This document shows, one piece after another, positions 11,746 through 23,053 of a DNA stretch of 64,000 nt. The position numbers and the translations under genes were made by a program. The stretch comes from Diplocarpon mali (Eukaryota; Ascomycota; Leotiomycetes; Helotiales; Drepanopezizaceae): positions 1-64,000 of the forward strand of contig JAENRP010000132.1 of assembly GCA_024741835.1 (NCBI GenBank). The letters run 5' to 3'. The notes below the pieces were generated by a model. It was not told the DNA's origin. It worked only from the letters and a program-made list of their open reading frames with translations, and made no database searches. Every line of letters starts with the position of its first letter. Within the stretch, counting starts at the first letter, position 1.

Positions 11746-12130
11746 TTAGTACGCGAAGGTAACGATTCGCATTAGTAGCTAAAGGGGATGTATTTATAGT
11801 AATATACCGTTTAGTCTCTCTAACCCAAAGGAAAAGACGCGCTAATAGCAGCGTGAAAGGACGCAAATCACTTTAATTCTCCTTAATAAGAGAGGAAAAT
11901 CTCAGTAATCTCTCGAATACTTTTCGAAGCTTTTTAATAAGAGAGAAAAATTAAAAGAACTTATTAGCATATACTAGTAGATCGCAATAAGAGCTTTCTA
12001 CTAATTCATCTCTTTTAATCACCTAACTATCTATAGTTATATATTTAACCACTGATTAGTATTAGTTTTATAAGTATGCGCATTGAATTGATTCTTCTAA
12101 TTATTATATTATATTATTTATAATTAGAAT
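11746..12130. other. AT-rich stretch upstream of the orphan gag
   Basis: Partly RIP-like. It holds two similar blocks (CTTAATAAGAGAGGAAAATC near 11883 and TTTTAATAAGAGAGAAAAAT near 11934). It may be leader or LTR of the gag element. No gene is seen. Composition changes sharply at about 12130 into the gene island. Confidence 0.35.
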
Positions 12131-12563
12131 ACAGAGGGAGCGAGGACTCGAGGTATACTACCCCGCGTCTGCCTACGCGCTAGCCTGCGCGCTAAGTCAC
12201 GTGCCAATCGATTCCCTAGTCACCTGACCACCTGACCAACTCCATGCCACTTATTCCTACAGAATCCTTGATGCATTTTCATAGCCTATACGCGTGATCT
12301 TGATGCTGAAAAGGGGGGGAGGACAAAATGCTAGAATAGTCAAGGGCTTAATAGCAATCAAACAAGATTAGATACACAACCAGCGCCTACCACTTGAAGT
12401 GTTTCCACAAGAATCAACCACAAAGTCACCTACGAGCCAAGTCATTATTCGGTAAGTTGGTGCCAAGTTAGCTGCTGAGCTTGAAGCTATTCATTTACGG
12501 GTTCATCCATCTAGCTAATTGATCTCTATCCATTTGCCTGCTCGTCATCTCTTCCTCGAAGTC
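12131..12563. other. 3' flank of the Ulp1-like gene
   Basis: Normal-composition DNA downstream of the gene's stop codon. It has a short direct repeat (CACCTGACCA twice near 12220) and a G8 run near 12314. No other gene or clear terminator is seen. Confidence 0.4.
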
Positions 12564-15511
12564 TCAACCAGATTCTCCAAATGCTAAAAATCTCAGCAGT
12601 CGTTTTGCAGGCCTTTCCCTCTCGTTTTCCCATCTTATCTCTGCCTCAACAAATTTCACCACCGCAGCACGCGTCCTCCTCATATTCTCAGCATAAAACT
12701 CCTGTAGCCGCACTGTGTTGTTACGCATAGAAGAGGCAGCAGTCTTTGCAGCGAGTGTCCAAACAGTCAATTGGTTTGTAGCAGTGTAGCTCATCTCCAG
12801 GTCAGAGATAGTAGCTTTAATGTCTTTAAGCCAGGCCCCTCGGTGAAGAGAAAATCGTCCCTCATTTAAAATCTCGCGCTCCAGATCCTTTTCCTTAATG
12901 ATCTGCTGTGATATTGTGTTTGATTCAAGCTTTTGGGTTTGCTCAGCAGAATCCAAAGTGAGTATGACAGCGTCAAGGAGCTCAAACAATGTTTTTACGT
13001 AGTTCGTTTTCTTTTCGGTCTCCTCTAAGCGCTGTTCAAGATCGGATGCTTCAGATCCTGCCATTTCGTGATATCTTTTCCTCATTTCTTGAGCAGACAC
13101 AGACGCAGACGCATCAGGAGTATCTTATAGGGAAGTTAGTCCATTTCAAAGTACAAAGACCAATAGCAAGAGAGCTACTCACAGTCTTTATTCTCAGAGC
13201 CATATGGTGACACTTTCGTAATAGGAGAGAGACAGGCCGCTTCGTCAGCTTGAAGTAGAAACGCCCAGTGCTCCTCCCAGACAACAAACAAGGCCCAATC
13301 ACCGGGTACATTTTCAAGCACAGCTTGGAAGCCATCCAGGTCAATTTCGCAGGTCTTGACAATGGCCTCTAGCGCAGTGCGTTGAGACAGGACTCGGGTA
13401 TCACAGCTCACCACAGGGCTCATAGAACGAGACATAGGATCAGGGGGCTCAAGATACCACCCACTATCATCATCGATGGCATTACGATCCTCAACCTCGG
13501 GCGGATGCCCTAGTTGTGAAGGAGATCCTTTTGTCGATAGTGGATCGAAAGTAGATTCCAAGCATATACTTAAATCTAGTGGAGAATCTGCTGCTTGTCG
13601 ATGGTTAACGTCCGATGAATTGGAGGGCTCGCGAGTGGGCGTTTGCTGCTGGAGGGATGATGGAAGAAGCGAGCGCGAGGAGGATCCTTGACTTGAGACT
13701 GCCGTTGAGACCTCGACAGGGTGTGATTTCTGTCTTTGCAATAATAGGTATGCTTGAAGTCTTGATTGCATCTCTTTCCTGGTCGAGGCTGCGTTGAAGT
13801 TCCATTCCTTATCACCTGAAGAGATCTGCTGACAACTGAGAAGAAAGCTATGCGGACCCTTAACAAAACAGGATAGGTAGGCAAGAACGTAGACGCCACA
13901 GTCATAAGAGTTATACTGCCGAGGCAGCGTGGTAGCATGCTTCCACGCGATATCTTTGCTGCGAACGGTGACCTGGGCTCTGCTCTCACCTTCTGCCTTG
14001 ATGTACGCCGCCAGCTTAAAATAGATCAAGCGGTTGTTCTCGTTACCGATGGCATCCATGCTGTCCATTGTTGTAATTTGGAAAGTTGGAGCAGTGTTGG
14101 AATCATTCCCGGTAGCAGATGAGGACGTAGACGCTGAGACGTTGGTGATGATAGCCAGAACCCAGTGGACATTACCTCGGTTTATCGGCAAAATCATGTG
14201 CTGTTTCTTGAAGATGTTCGCTTCCTCATTTATCCACTTCTGAATAGCGGGATAGTTGATTTCATACCCAGGCAGCAGCAATTGTGCAGACCCGGAGCTT
14301 GCCAACTTTTCAAAGAAGAATGTTGACACAGAAAACATGCTTGTAATGCCGGCCAGAATGAGAGCTGTGCATGCGTTGATTAACTCGTCGTTGAGCCATG
14401 TATTGCCCGTCAACCTGTCAAAATCCCCCTTGCGAACCTCTTGCTTGTTGATGAGCAAGGTCTCATCATCTCGCCAGCGCAGGACTTCTGTTGCACCTTT
14501 CTGCTCATGTTCCGATTGTCTTGCTGGTTGCCACCATGGTAGACCTGTTTTGAAGTTTGTTCGCCTGTATATAGCCACAGAATCTGGCAAGTCCCGATCA
14601 GGTATACACGTGTCATCGAAGTCGTGCCCAGCCCCAGAGGGCATTGGAGCTCGGCGACCATATTCTACCTCGACGGTCTTATCAACTGCGTAGTCCGAAA
14701 CCGCATGAGAGGAATCTTCCTGCAAGTTCCCTGCCACAGAGCTTCCTTCGCCCTCCTCGTCTTCTTGCGCATTATCATCAGGCTTAGGTCCCTGAAAAGA
14801 CTCTTCCTCCAAGTTCCCTGCGAAAAAGATTCCTTTGCCCTTATCCTCGCCCTCGCCGTCGCCCTCGCCCTCAGCCATCGCAAGGTCTTCTGCCCCAGAT
14901 GCGACTATCAACCTCTCGTTTGGAATGGGGTCAACTTTCAGAGCTGGTTTTCTTTCGCCGGCTGCTTGCTGAGTGTGTGATGCCGGTACCGAAGAGCCGC
15001 CATCCAACAGCGGAGGATGCATCATCTTCTCTGCTCTCCTGACGTCCACCAGAGTGAAATCTGTCTTGTGACTGGAGAAGTCCGATATCGTCTTCCGACG
15101 GCTATCTCGAGCCGACCTCAAGGCTCGCAGAAGCTTCAGGAAGTCCGTTTCATGATACTTCTTCGCGATTCGAATGAGGAGCTGGAGGGAATCCCGGGAC
15201 TTCACTACAGCCATACCACAGCCTAGACACAAATCCCAATAACCTTCGAGCCCAAGGAGGCGGACTAGAGCTGCAATCAAACTTTTTTGGTTCTGGTTCA
15301 GCATCAGGTAGAATTTTTCAAACTGCACCTCACCAGTAATCCTCAATACCGACTTCCGGATCCTACCCGATGCGAAGACCCATTCGGTAAAGGACAGGTT
15401 CGGATCAAGCGTTTCCTTGATATAGGCTTGTTTTACTGCCTGCCAACTCTGAAGAATAGCGTCGCGCGACAGATTTAAATCGAGTGCTGCAAGAGCCTGC
15501 TCTAGATCCAT
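12564..15511 (-). CDS. Ulp1-like C48 cysteine peptidase with C-terminal coiled coil, two exons
   Basis: Predicted SUMO-type cysteine protease of the Ulp1/SENP fold, probably 962 residues. Exon 1 is 15511-13183 and exon 2 is 13123-12564. The 59-nt intron (13124-13182) begins GTGAGT, has CTAAC about 10 nt before the acceptor, and ends AAG. Splicing removes the in-frame TAG at 13175-13177 and joins phase-1 exons as KDY-TPDASAS. The start MDLEQALAAL is chosen because the 51 codons upstream are low complexity. The catalytic domain covers about residues 355-560: TWLNDELIN 371-379, His449 in NVHWVLA, Asp483 in TMDSMD, Gln532 and Cys538 in QYNSYDCGVY, so the triad and oxyanion Gln are present with Ulp1 spacing. 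An acidic segment with a duplicated AGNL motif lies near 230-270. Residues 775 to the end are Glu/Lys/Arg-rich and likely coiled coil. No RIP damage. The substrate is unknown; such genes also occur in lineage-specific fungal families and inside some DNA transposons, but no transposase is adjacent. Confidence 0.85.
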
Positions 15512-16556
15512 GGATAGGGTGATGGTAGGGATAGCGGAGGGCGGGAATGAGGACGAGGGCGAGTAAGATCTTTGGATTCGGATCGCAGGTCTTTGCAGGA
15601 GCAGAGAGCGTATCGTGCCTGGGCATCTCCCTGGCTCACCTATACCAAGTCCCGAGTGTCCCAATTGTGCCTCGCCAGTAGCTCGGTCTTCACAAGGAAA
15701 TTGTTAGTAGATGGTCTTGGGATTTTGCGAGGACGCGTACCAGCTGGCTCTCTGCGATCGTCTACCTGCTACGTTCTGTACAGGTCTGTAACTGGCCTTG
15801 AAGTCGTGTGTACCGGTTCCCTCCACCTGCCGTTCAAGTGGGAGCCTCCTCAACGTGCCCGAGTCATTCGAGATACTCTCATTGATACGTTCGCTATCTC
15901 CCTTGCTCTGTCCAGAGAGAGGGGCTGCTGCCTGCCGCGAGGAATCAGTACAATGCCGCGGGGAGGCGAATGCAGAGAAGTGGAAGAGAGGTGAAAGAGA
16001 GGAGGAAGAAGAGAAGCAGAGATTTTTAACACGACGCACACGGGGATCGGGCGAGGACCTACCGTGCCTGCGTGTTGTTAAAGGTGACTGGGAGCAGCTT
16101 CTAGAATCGGCTGTCGACGCACTGGAAAAGCCGCTGGTGACTTCATCGACGAACTCCCGGAAAATCTCCTTTTCACCATCATCATTGTCACCCTCGTCCT
16201 CGCCCTCGAACGCTCGATACCGAGCCTCGGTGCAGCAACTCGAGTCCTTCCACCATGGCGACGACCATCACGGCGGCAGTCGTTACCAGGAGGATAATAG
16301 CGATAGTTATGACGAGGAGTAGGGCGAGGAGGTTACGGCCAATGATTGCGGCAGCGATTACCACGAGAATTGCGGCGACGCAATTACTAGCACGACGATT
16401 AAAGCGAAGATTATTTCGAGGAGGATTGTGAAGACCATAAGCGGGAAGCTCGCGAGAACAATGATCATGTGAGCGCACGGAGGCGACGGCGAGGATAGCA
16501 ATAGCGAGATTGACGAGGACGGTTTCGCTATCGAGAGGCCAGGTCCGAGGCGGAGG
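15512..16556. other. Upstream region of the Ulp1-like gene
   Basis: GC-balanced sequence that should contain the divergent promoter. A possible 5'-UTR donor (GTGAGC near 15635, minus strand) is visible but unproven. Many short open frames overlap on both strands, as expected in GC-rich DNA. Confidence 0.35.
15798..16322 (+). CDS. Doubtful open frame, Ser-rich with acidic C-terminus
   Basis: A 174-codon plus-strand frame whose second half (KGDWEQLLESAVDALEKP, then Ser/Pro-rich, ending DNSDSYDEE) reads like protein. The first half (Cys/Arg/Glu-rich) does not. It could be the last exon of a gene or a decayed fragment. No homologue is recognised, and the opposite strand is open as well. Low confidence. 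Confidence 0.2.
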   Translation: MKSCVPVPSTCRSSGSLLNVPESFEILSLIRSLSPLLCPERGAAACREESVQCRGEANAEKWKRGEREEEEEKQRFLTRRTRGSGEDLPCLRVVKGDWEQLLESAVDALEKPLVTSSTNSRKISFSPSSLSPSSSPSNARYRASVQQLESFHHGDDHHGGSRYQEDNSDSYDEE

Positions 16557-17054
16557 GGTGGGTGGATATTGGGTAGAGCGTGGTTTGACCAGTGACTAAA
16601 GCTTGGCGCCAAGGGTAGATCTCGTAACTTTTGTTAAGGAAAGTTGCGAGATTTCATCCACTGCGGCGGGATTCCCTAATCAGGTAAGTTTCCGCTCTAT
16701 TATGCCAAGTACAATCTTCATAACTTTTTCGAAATAAAGAGTTCAATAAGCTAGAAGAATAGCTTTCGAACCCTATAGTACTTACCTTGATCTGGCGAGG
16801 CTATAGGTAGGTGGAGCTTGGGTGGAGCGTGATTTGACCAATGACTAAAGCTTGGCGCCAAGGGTAGATCTCGTAACTTTTGTTAAGGAAAGTTGCGAGA
16901 TTTCATCCGCGGCAGCGGGACTCCCTAATCAGGTAAGTTTCCGCTCTATTATGCCAAGTACAATTTTCATAACTTTTTCGAAACAAAGAGTTCAATACAC
17001 TAGAAGAATAGCTTTCGAACCCTATAACACTTACCTTAATCTGGCGAGACGGCA
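16557..17054. repeat. 249-bp tandem duplication with internal hairpins
   Basis: Two adjacent units, about 16557-16805 and 16806-17054, differ mainly by transitions (for example GGCGGGATTCC against GGCAGCGGGACTCC). Each has the palindrome CTTGGCGCCAAG and an inverted pair ATCTCGTAACTTT / AAAGTTGCGAGAT. Each also has imperfect inverted ends TAATCAGGTAAGT ... ACTTACCTTRATCTGG. It lies at the edge of the gene island. No protein is supported in it. Confidence 0.8.
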
Positions 17055-17738
17055 GGTCCTATGGATCGGCACTTTGTCGCGCGAAGGTATTTTGGTGCCA
17101 TCAAGCACTAACTTATGAAATGCAGTATATCATACAATATATCATCCATTTGCGCGCGTAACGCAGTGATCCCTTAATCAAGATACTGCGATTTTATACT
17201 CGCAGCAGCCGTCGGCTATAATAGCTGCCGGGCTCAACTCTCCTTCGCCAGCCAGACTGGAGAGTGTTCCAAAATGCAAATGCAACAGACCGCGTCCAGG
17301 CGTCCTCTGCGCTTCCAGCTGACACGGCCGCCATCTTTCGTAAGGTAACGCAGCTCTGACACCAGCCTGCCAGTACGCAGCTTATTGCATATACTCAAAT
17401 GCAGAGGTTTCAAAAGCAGCGACTGATGATTCGTGGATTTACAGCTCTGCAAATTCTCTCTCTGCCTTCGACCCGTCTCTTTATTACGGACAGGACAGCA
17501 GCTAGTGCCTAAGGCTAGCAAGGCTGTATCACGTGCACGCTAGTAAAGCACCTGTACTTATTCCTTAAAAGCTCTACTAATCAGACTCTCTTCTTTTTAT
17601 CTTTTCTTCTTTATTATATAATATACCTTTAAAGGTAATATAGTTGGTATTATTTATTTATTATTCCTTTATATGCTTTAAAGCGAGTTATAATGTAAGA
17701 AGAATCTATTAACCTTTGCTAAGAAGCTTAATATTTAC
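17055..17738. other. Island edge and transition to AT-rich DNA
   Basis: Normal composition to about 17530, then RIP-like AT-rich DNA. A 95-codon minus-strand frame at 17234-17521 is open, but it has no recognisable domain and is not called. Nothing else seen. Confidence 0.4.
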
Positions 17739-17990
17739 TATAGAGACCTGGAAGTGGAGGATCTTGTGACATAGGTCATATAGTCGGATAAGGATTAAGA
17801 AAGGGGTATATATAAGACTACTATTATACTTAGAGATAGCGCGCAATGCTAACTACCTATTTTACCCTTAACTAGTGAATTGTCCTAGTTCTTATCTTCG
17901 GAGAGCCCGCTTATAATGCTTCCTCCCTCTTTATCTTTAGTCTTCCCTTAGGCCTATTCTCAGGTGTTATTCCTGCTCTCTCTTATATTA
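17739..17990 (+). repeat. 5' LTR of the gag-only element
   Basis: 252 bp, from TATAGAGACCTGGAAGTGG to CTCTCTTATATTA, followed by GTGACCTACGCAAGGACG, a leader start also seen in the giant gypsy copies. Confidence 0.8.
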
Positions 17991-18667
17991 GTGACCTACG
18001 CAAGGACGATTCCTTTGAGATTTTGTCTTTATACGACCTTATCGATCTTTTAGTTTGCAAATAAGAGACCGGCCTTTGAAAAACCTTTTCGAAACACTTA
18101 TAGCATTTTGTTTAGCTTTAAAAATCATTAATATCTCTATCCTTAATCGCCTAGTTACTTAAAACTGTCGATTTTCGTTTAGCAACTATTAATAACCTTA
18201 GATTTTCCCTTTTCGGCTCTGCTTCGAAAACCCCTATTTTCTTCCTTAACTCTGAGATTTTCGGAATTTTCGGCTTTCTAATATGAAAAGTTTGGCGAAC
18301 CCTATAATAGTAATCTCAAATAGCAGTAGTTTCAAGTACTTAAGTAATACTAAGCGCAAACTCCAATTGGAAGTATCTTCTTAGAATCCTTAGAAATCCG
18401 AATCTGATAATTCAACTGCCTTAGCTTAATAGAGCTTTAAAAATTGCTTTAGAATCGTCTCTAGAGACCCCCTTATTTTAAGGACTAATGGGAATTGGCC
18501 TAAAGGCTAAGAAGACTCTTGCATATAAACCTTATCTTAGAAATTAGTCCTTAATTAGGTAAACCTTATCTTATTGCGATTAGTTATAATGCTCCTATTA
18601 GCTGTTTAGTACTTACTTAGAATCTCTTAATAAACTTAGATTAAACTTTTAGCAGAATCCGGAATTC

Positions 18668-18693
18668 CACTCCTAGGCCTAGCCTACGAGTAG
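18668..18693 (+). repeat. Palindromic element in gypsy leader/gag start
   Basis: Full copy (ACTCCTAGGCC-T-AGCCTACGAGT), near the start of gag. Orthologous copies lie at 55717-55742 and 63713-63738 in the two other family members, so this insertion is ancestral to the family. Confidence 0.85.
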
Positions 18694-19930
18694 GAATATA
18701 AAAATGTAATTTTATATAACTCGAGTTCTTTACCTTCCCCTTTGATAACTATACTTGCTTTTTTAATATCGATATTAGAAAATATTAAAAATATCAATTT
18801 TGAATATCCTATTAACCCTTTGCCCGAATCTTTTTAAGCTTGTCTTAATTACTTTAAGATTGACTCAGATTCTGAAAACTCTTTAGAATACCTTAAGCCT
18901 TATATTCGACCTAGCTCTCCTCCTATCGAAATAAATAAAGTAATAATAGCTGCCTTTAAAGCTATTACTAATTATTTTCCCTTTCCTAGTTCCCCTAGCG
19001 CTCCTTATTTCACTAGAGCTAATATTACTAATTTCCTTAAATAATATAAGGAGACTTATTATAATTTTAGCATTAGACTTAATAAGATAATCAATCAACT
19101 TCCTTACTACTATAACTAATCTAATAAAGATATTATCAAATCTCTACTTAAGTAGAAGCTTCGCAAGTCTTAGGAACTACTTATTAAGGCTCTTAAGTTT
19201 GAATTCCGAGAATTTAATAGATAGCAGATTTGCGATACTTTAGCTTTCTTAAAGGAATTTATTCTAATTACTTAAACTCCTAAGGAACTTAAGAACTACT
19301 ATTAGACTTTTACTTATATATCGAATACCTTAATTAGCTAGAAAATACTTAATAAAGTTGAAAGAGGCTGCCTTTTCTTACTTAGATTACCTACTAGCCT
19401 TAGAAATAAGATCATCAAGTATTTTAAGATCGATAAGTAAGATCTTATAACATTCGCCTTATTTAAGGAATTCTCGGCCTTTGCTTTAAAATCAGATCTT
19501 AGTAAAAGAACTATTAATACTATAGAGTAGGAAAAAGCCTTTACTCCCTCTTATACTAAAGACCTTAAGAGCTTGGTGCAAGAATATTCAAAGGCTCTAA
19601 AGGTTATTAAAGAAGTAAAGAGAAATCCAATAGTAATTCCCTTTACTCGCAGGCCTAGCCTAAGAGTAAAATTTGCCTTAAAAATCAAGGAACTTAAAGC
19701 CCAGTTTTCTAAACTCTATATCTAATATTTAGAAACCTTAATCGAAGGCCTTCTTTAAGAAAATCATTATACCTTTTAGTTTAATAATCGATAGGCTTTA
19801 AAGGGTAAAAACTAGCACGCGAACCTTAAATACTTAAATCCAGCTTTCCTTAAGTTGAATTAGCGAGTTGCTACCTTAAAAAGGTACGATAATTGTATAC
19901 GATTATATTAAAGAAATTTTTAAATTATCA
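18690..19930 (+). pseudogene. RIP-degraded gypsy gag of the short element
   Basis: Plus-strand frame with blocks INFEYPINPLPES near 18.8 kb, FTRANITNFLK near 19.02 kb and LRLPTSLRNKIIKYF near 19.39 kb, interrupted by TAG/TAA. It is colinear with the gag at about 55.6-54.0 kb (minus strand). A palindromic element at 19644-19669 is read as FTRRPSLRVKF in the gag frame. No zinc knuckle is visible before the frame decays. Confidence 0.75.
19644..19669 (+). repeat. Palindromic element in gag
   Basis: ACTCGCAGGCC-T-AGCCTAAGAGT, in frame as TRRPSLRV. The orthologous copy is at 54708-54733 in the giant element. Confidence 0.85.
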
Positions 19931-20074
19931 ATCGAATTTTATATAAAGCCTAGATTTTCTTTAGCGAAGATGCCTTTTAAGTTAGTTAGGGCATATATGC
20001 TTAAGATTACTTGAAATTGTCTTCGAATTTTCTTTAAAATTGCAATTTAATAGCTTTAACAATTTCGAGCTTTT

Positions 20075-20100
20075 GACTTATAGGCCCAGCCTAGGAGTTA
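20075..20100 (+). repeat. Palindromic element after gag
   Basis: ACTTATAGGCC-C-AGCCTAGGAGT, in the non-gag 3' part of the short gypsy element. Confidence 0.85.
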
Positions 20101-20198
20101 TATTACTAAAGGAGAAAAAGGAGTTTTTTATTATTTTTATTTATTTACTATTGCACCTCCCTCCTTCCCTCTTTACTTTTATATATTTCTTTAAAATC

Positions 20199-20245
20199 CA
20201 CTCGCAGGCCTGACCCGCGAGTTAAAAAAAAAAAAAAAAAAAAAA
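20199..20245 (+). repeat. Palindromic element followed by a 22-A tract
   Basis: A well preserved copy (ACTCGCAGGCC-T-GACCCGCGAGT, 20199-20224) runs directly into 22 consecutive A residues (20224-20245). A second A-rich association is at 36152. The poly-A may be a microsatellite rather than a tail. Confidence 0.8.
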
Positions 20246-20398
20246 CCCTTTCTCCTCTTCTTACCTTTACAACTTTAGGTACTAACCTTACTTGCACTTA
20301 TTGTTTTTACAAATAGGAATTAGTATTCTCGACTTGCAAAAGTCTTATATTCTTTACTAATAGTAGCAAGGGCTACTACTTAAGTTGATTAGGGCATA

Positions 20399-20650
20399 TA
20401 TAAAGACTTAGAAGTAAAGGATCTTATAATATAAGTTATATAGTTAGATAAGGATTAAGAAAGGGGTATATATAAGACTACTATTATACTTAAAGATAGT
20501 GCGCAATGCTAATTACCTATTCTACCCCTAACTAGTGAATTATCCTAATTCTTATCTTCGGAGAGCCCGCTTATAGTGCTTCCTCCCTCTTTATCTTTGG
20601 TCTTCCTTTAGGCCTATTCTCAGGTGTTATTCCTGCTCTCTCTTATATTA
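20399..20650 (+). repeat. 3' LTR of the gag-only element
   Basis: 252 bp, TATAAAGACTTAGAAG to CTCTCTTATATTA, the same length as the 5' LTR. Confidence 0.8.
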
Positions 20651-20765
20651 CCTTTTTTAGAATCGTTACTTTGAACTACTTTAAGCAACTCGACCTTTCG
20701 ATCTCGACTCTATTATTATAACCTGCCTTAAGCAATTTATACGCAGTACCTAGATCTTATTAATT
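20651..20765. other. Unassigned AT-rich spacer between LTR elements
   Basis: 115 bp ending in TAATT (20761-20765), probably the RIP-altered partner of the target-site duplication TAACT at 35395-35399. No gene seen. Confidence 0.4.
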
Positions 20766-20964
20766 TATGTCGTGCAGAATGGGCGGAGTCTCCACTTATT
20801 CTAAAGACCCTCTACGTGACTCTGCTGAGTCATAGACTCTCCCTTTTCTTTCCGAAGTCTTCTTACTATATATATACTAAATAATAATATAATCAATTAT
20901 CTTCTCTTACTTCTGCAAGCCTCTTAAGCGACCTAATAAAGGCCCTCCAGCCGACTATACTATA
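20766..20964 (+). repeat. 5' LTR of outer copia A, followed by primer binding site
   Basis: Starts TATGTCGTGCAGAATGGG and ends CCGACTATACTATA (RIP form of CCGACCGCACCACA). Directly after it, 20965-20975 reads ATTATAAGCCC, the RIP form of the initiator-tRNA anticodon-loop complement. Confidence 0.9.
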
Positions 20965-20999
20965 ATTATAAGCCCTATAAGCACTTTAATATGCTTTCT

Positions 21000-22856
21000 C
21001 TTTATATATAACCGGCTAAAGGGCCCTTTAAGCTCTTAACCGACTTTTCGAATACTTATAACAATTTAAAGGACCTTTATTTTCAATTAACAAATCTCCA
21101 TTTTCCGATCGAACCTTATTTGCAAACTTCATTTATATACCTAACCTTTTTCATTAGACTCTATTTAATATATCTAACTCTTTAAGTATCTCTAAGCCTT
21201 ACCTTAATACCTCTGCCTTTTAAGTAAAGTAGTTTAGTAAATACATATTCTTCGCTAAGCTTTATAATATTACTATTTTTACCAATCTAAGACTCCTATT
21301 TAAATCAATTATAAAGACTAAGCCTTAAGCTCCTTCTATATAAGAGCTTAAGGAATTAGAAACGGCCAACTTCTATATAGTATACGTAAGGTCGTATAAA
21401 GAGTATATAGCGACTCTATCTAAATAGATTTACGCCTGCTTTCCCTTAGGAGATCTATTAAAGGCTCTTCCTTTATAGGCCTTTTATAAGAATATTAAAA
21501 ATAAATATAAAATCCTAATAAAGGAGCACCTTATATATAAGGAAACTTAAAAGACCTAATGCAAATACTATAAACTATTATTAGAATAGGTCTTTAAGAC
21601 TATTGATAAAATGCTTTTAACTTCTATAATAGCTTAAGTATAAATCCAAGCTAAGAAGCTCTCTTCCTTAATACCTAATAGAGATACTCTAATAAGTAGA
21701 ACTACTATTAACGACCTATATACCAATTTAATAAATTAATAACTCTTACTTTAAGGCCTAGTATCTATTTTAAAGCGTAATATTACGCCTTCCGATAAGG
21801 CTATTCAATCTTAAACAAGGCTCTAGTACCGCGATATACTATACTAAGGCAAGACTAAGAGAATTAACACTTAATAGTAGATCTAGGAGTAGCAGGAGGC
21901 GTATTGCCTAGCAGAATAATACAGTCTTCCTAAGATCAAAGGGAAACTAAAAGTAACTGACTTTTTAAACTTAATTATAATGAAAATTAATCTAAATTAA
22001 GCGACCTGCCTAAAGGAGGAAATAATTACTAATAAGCAAATAGGAACCCTATGCAAGTACAACCTAATGCAACTAAGCCGCGCCCTAGCAGGCATTAAAT
22101 CCAATAGAATAATTAATAATAAAGGGCTAGCAGTTTTTACTACTCAAGAGTCTCTCTTAAATACTAAAACCCCTTCGCAGGCTTTAGTAAGCAGCTCCTA
22201 AAATCGCTCTACAAGCTTTAAAAGGGAGATTAGGCCTAAGTGCCTTTATAAAGGCTTTATTAATCACTATTAAAAGCCCTAGGACTATTAGAAACTATTA
22301 TATGCTATAAATAGGCATAAGGAAAATATAAAGGTTCTCCCCACGCAAAAGGAGGTCCTATAAATATAAAAGGTGTTAAACGCAAGAAACTAGTTCAAGG
22401 GTCTTTAAGTATAGCTTAAAGAGAATGATATTATAATAATAGCAATTGACAAATTTAAAGGAAAGGCTTCAGCCTTTAAGAAGGATAGTTTAAGTAAAAG
22501 GGAGAACTCACTAGTCTTTATAGTAATAGATCCCTTTGCCTTCGACGCTTTTAAAGAATCGTTTAATATCTACTACCTCTTTAAGCTAAAATGCCACTTG
22601 CTCTTCTTAAGTATACTCTTTAACAATTGCGCAGCTACTTATATTATTAATTCAAAGGATTTACTTATCGCAGGCACCTTTAAGCCTTTTGGCAATTCGT
22701 AGCAATATATTAAAGTAGGTACCTTAAGACTCCTAATCATTAAGAGAGGTGATAGATATATAGCAAACTCTCTTCTATAGTATAATAGCTCTTTTATAAG
22801 AATAATGCTACGCAATATTACTATTATAAAGGAGTTTACTACTAATATTATCTTAG
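21000..22856 (+). pseudogene. Outer copia A gag and protease region, RIP-degraded
   Basis: Plus-strand frame with gag (ELKELETANFYIVYV near 21.34 kb) and a zinc-knuckle-like RPKCLYKGFINHY near 22.23 kb (second Cys lost). The protease/GAG-pre-integrase block ATYIINSKDLLIAGTFKPF is near 22.63 kb. It is cut at 22856 by the inner element, and all stops are TAG/TAA. Codon for codon it parallels the inner copy on the other strand. Confidence 0.85.
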
Positions 22857-23053
22857 TATAGTGCGGTCGGCTGGAGGGCCTTTATTAAGTCGCTCAAGAG
22901 GCTCGCAGAAGTAGGGGAAGATGATTAATTGTATTATTATCTAATATATATATAGTAAGGAGACTTTGGAAAGAAAAGAGAGAGTCTATAATTTAATAGA
23001 ATCATATAAAGGGTCTTTAGAATAAATGGAGACTTCGCCTATTCTATATAATA
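22857..23053 (-). repeat. 3' LTR of inner copia A
   Basis: 197 bp; on the plus strand it runs TATAGTGCGGTCGG to ATTCTATATAATA. Confidence 0.93.

Larger units (their letters stand above)
17739..20650 (+). mobile_element. Short gypsy-family LTR element with gag but no pol
   Basis: Two 252-bp LTRs (17739-17990 and 20399-20650) enclose a roughly 0.7-kb leader, a gag remnant and about 0.4 kb of other sequence, 2,912 bp in all. LTR, leader and gag match the giant gypsy family at 40870-56656 and 62793-64000. Reverse transcriptase and integrase are absent, so this is probably a deletion derivative mobilised in trans (LARD-like). No clear target-site duplication was found (flanks TTTAC and CCTTT). 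Confidence 0.8.

Noticed and set aside
13476..15478. Many open frames antisense or shifted within the Ulp1-like gene
   Set aside because: Shadows of a single coding frame with full catalytic motifs.
17234..17521. 95-codon open frame on the minus strand
   Set aside because: No recognisable domain, no intron or start context, and GC-rich DNA gives such frames by chance.
12131..17530. Gene island as cargo of a Starship-type element
   Set aside because: No tyrosine-recombinase captain gene or matching terminal sequence is visible in the window.
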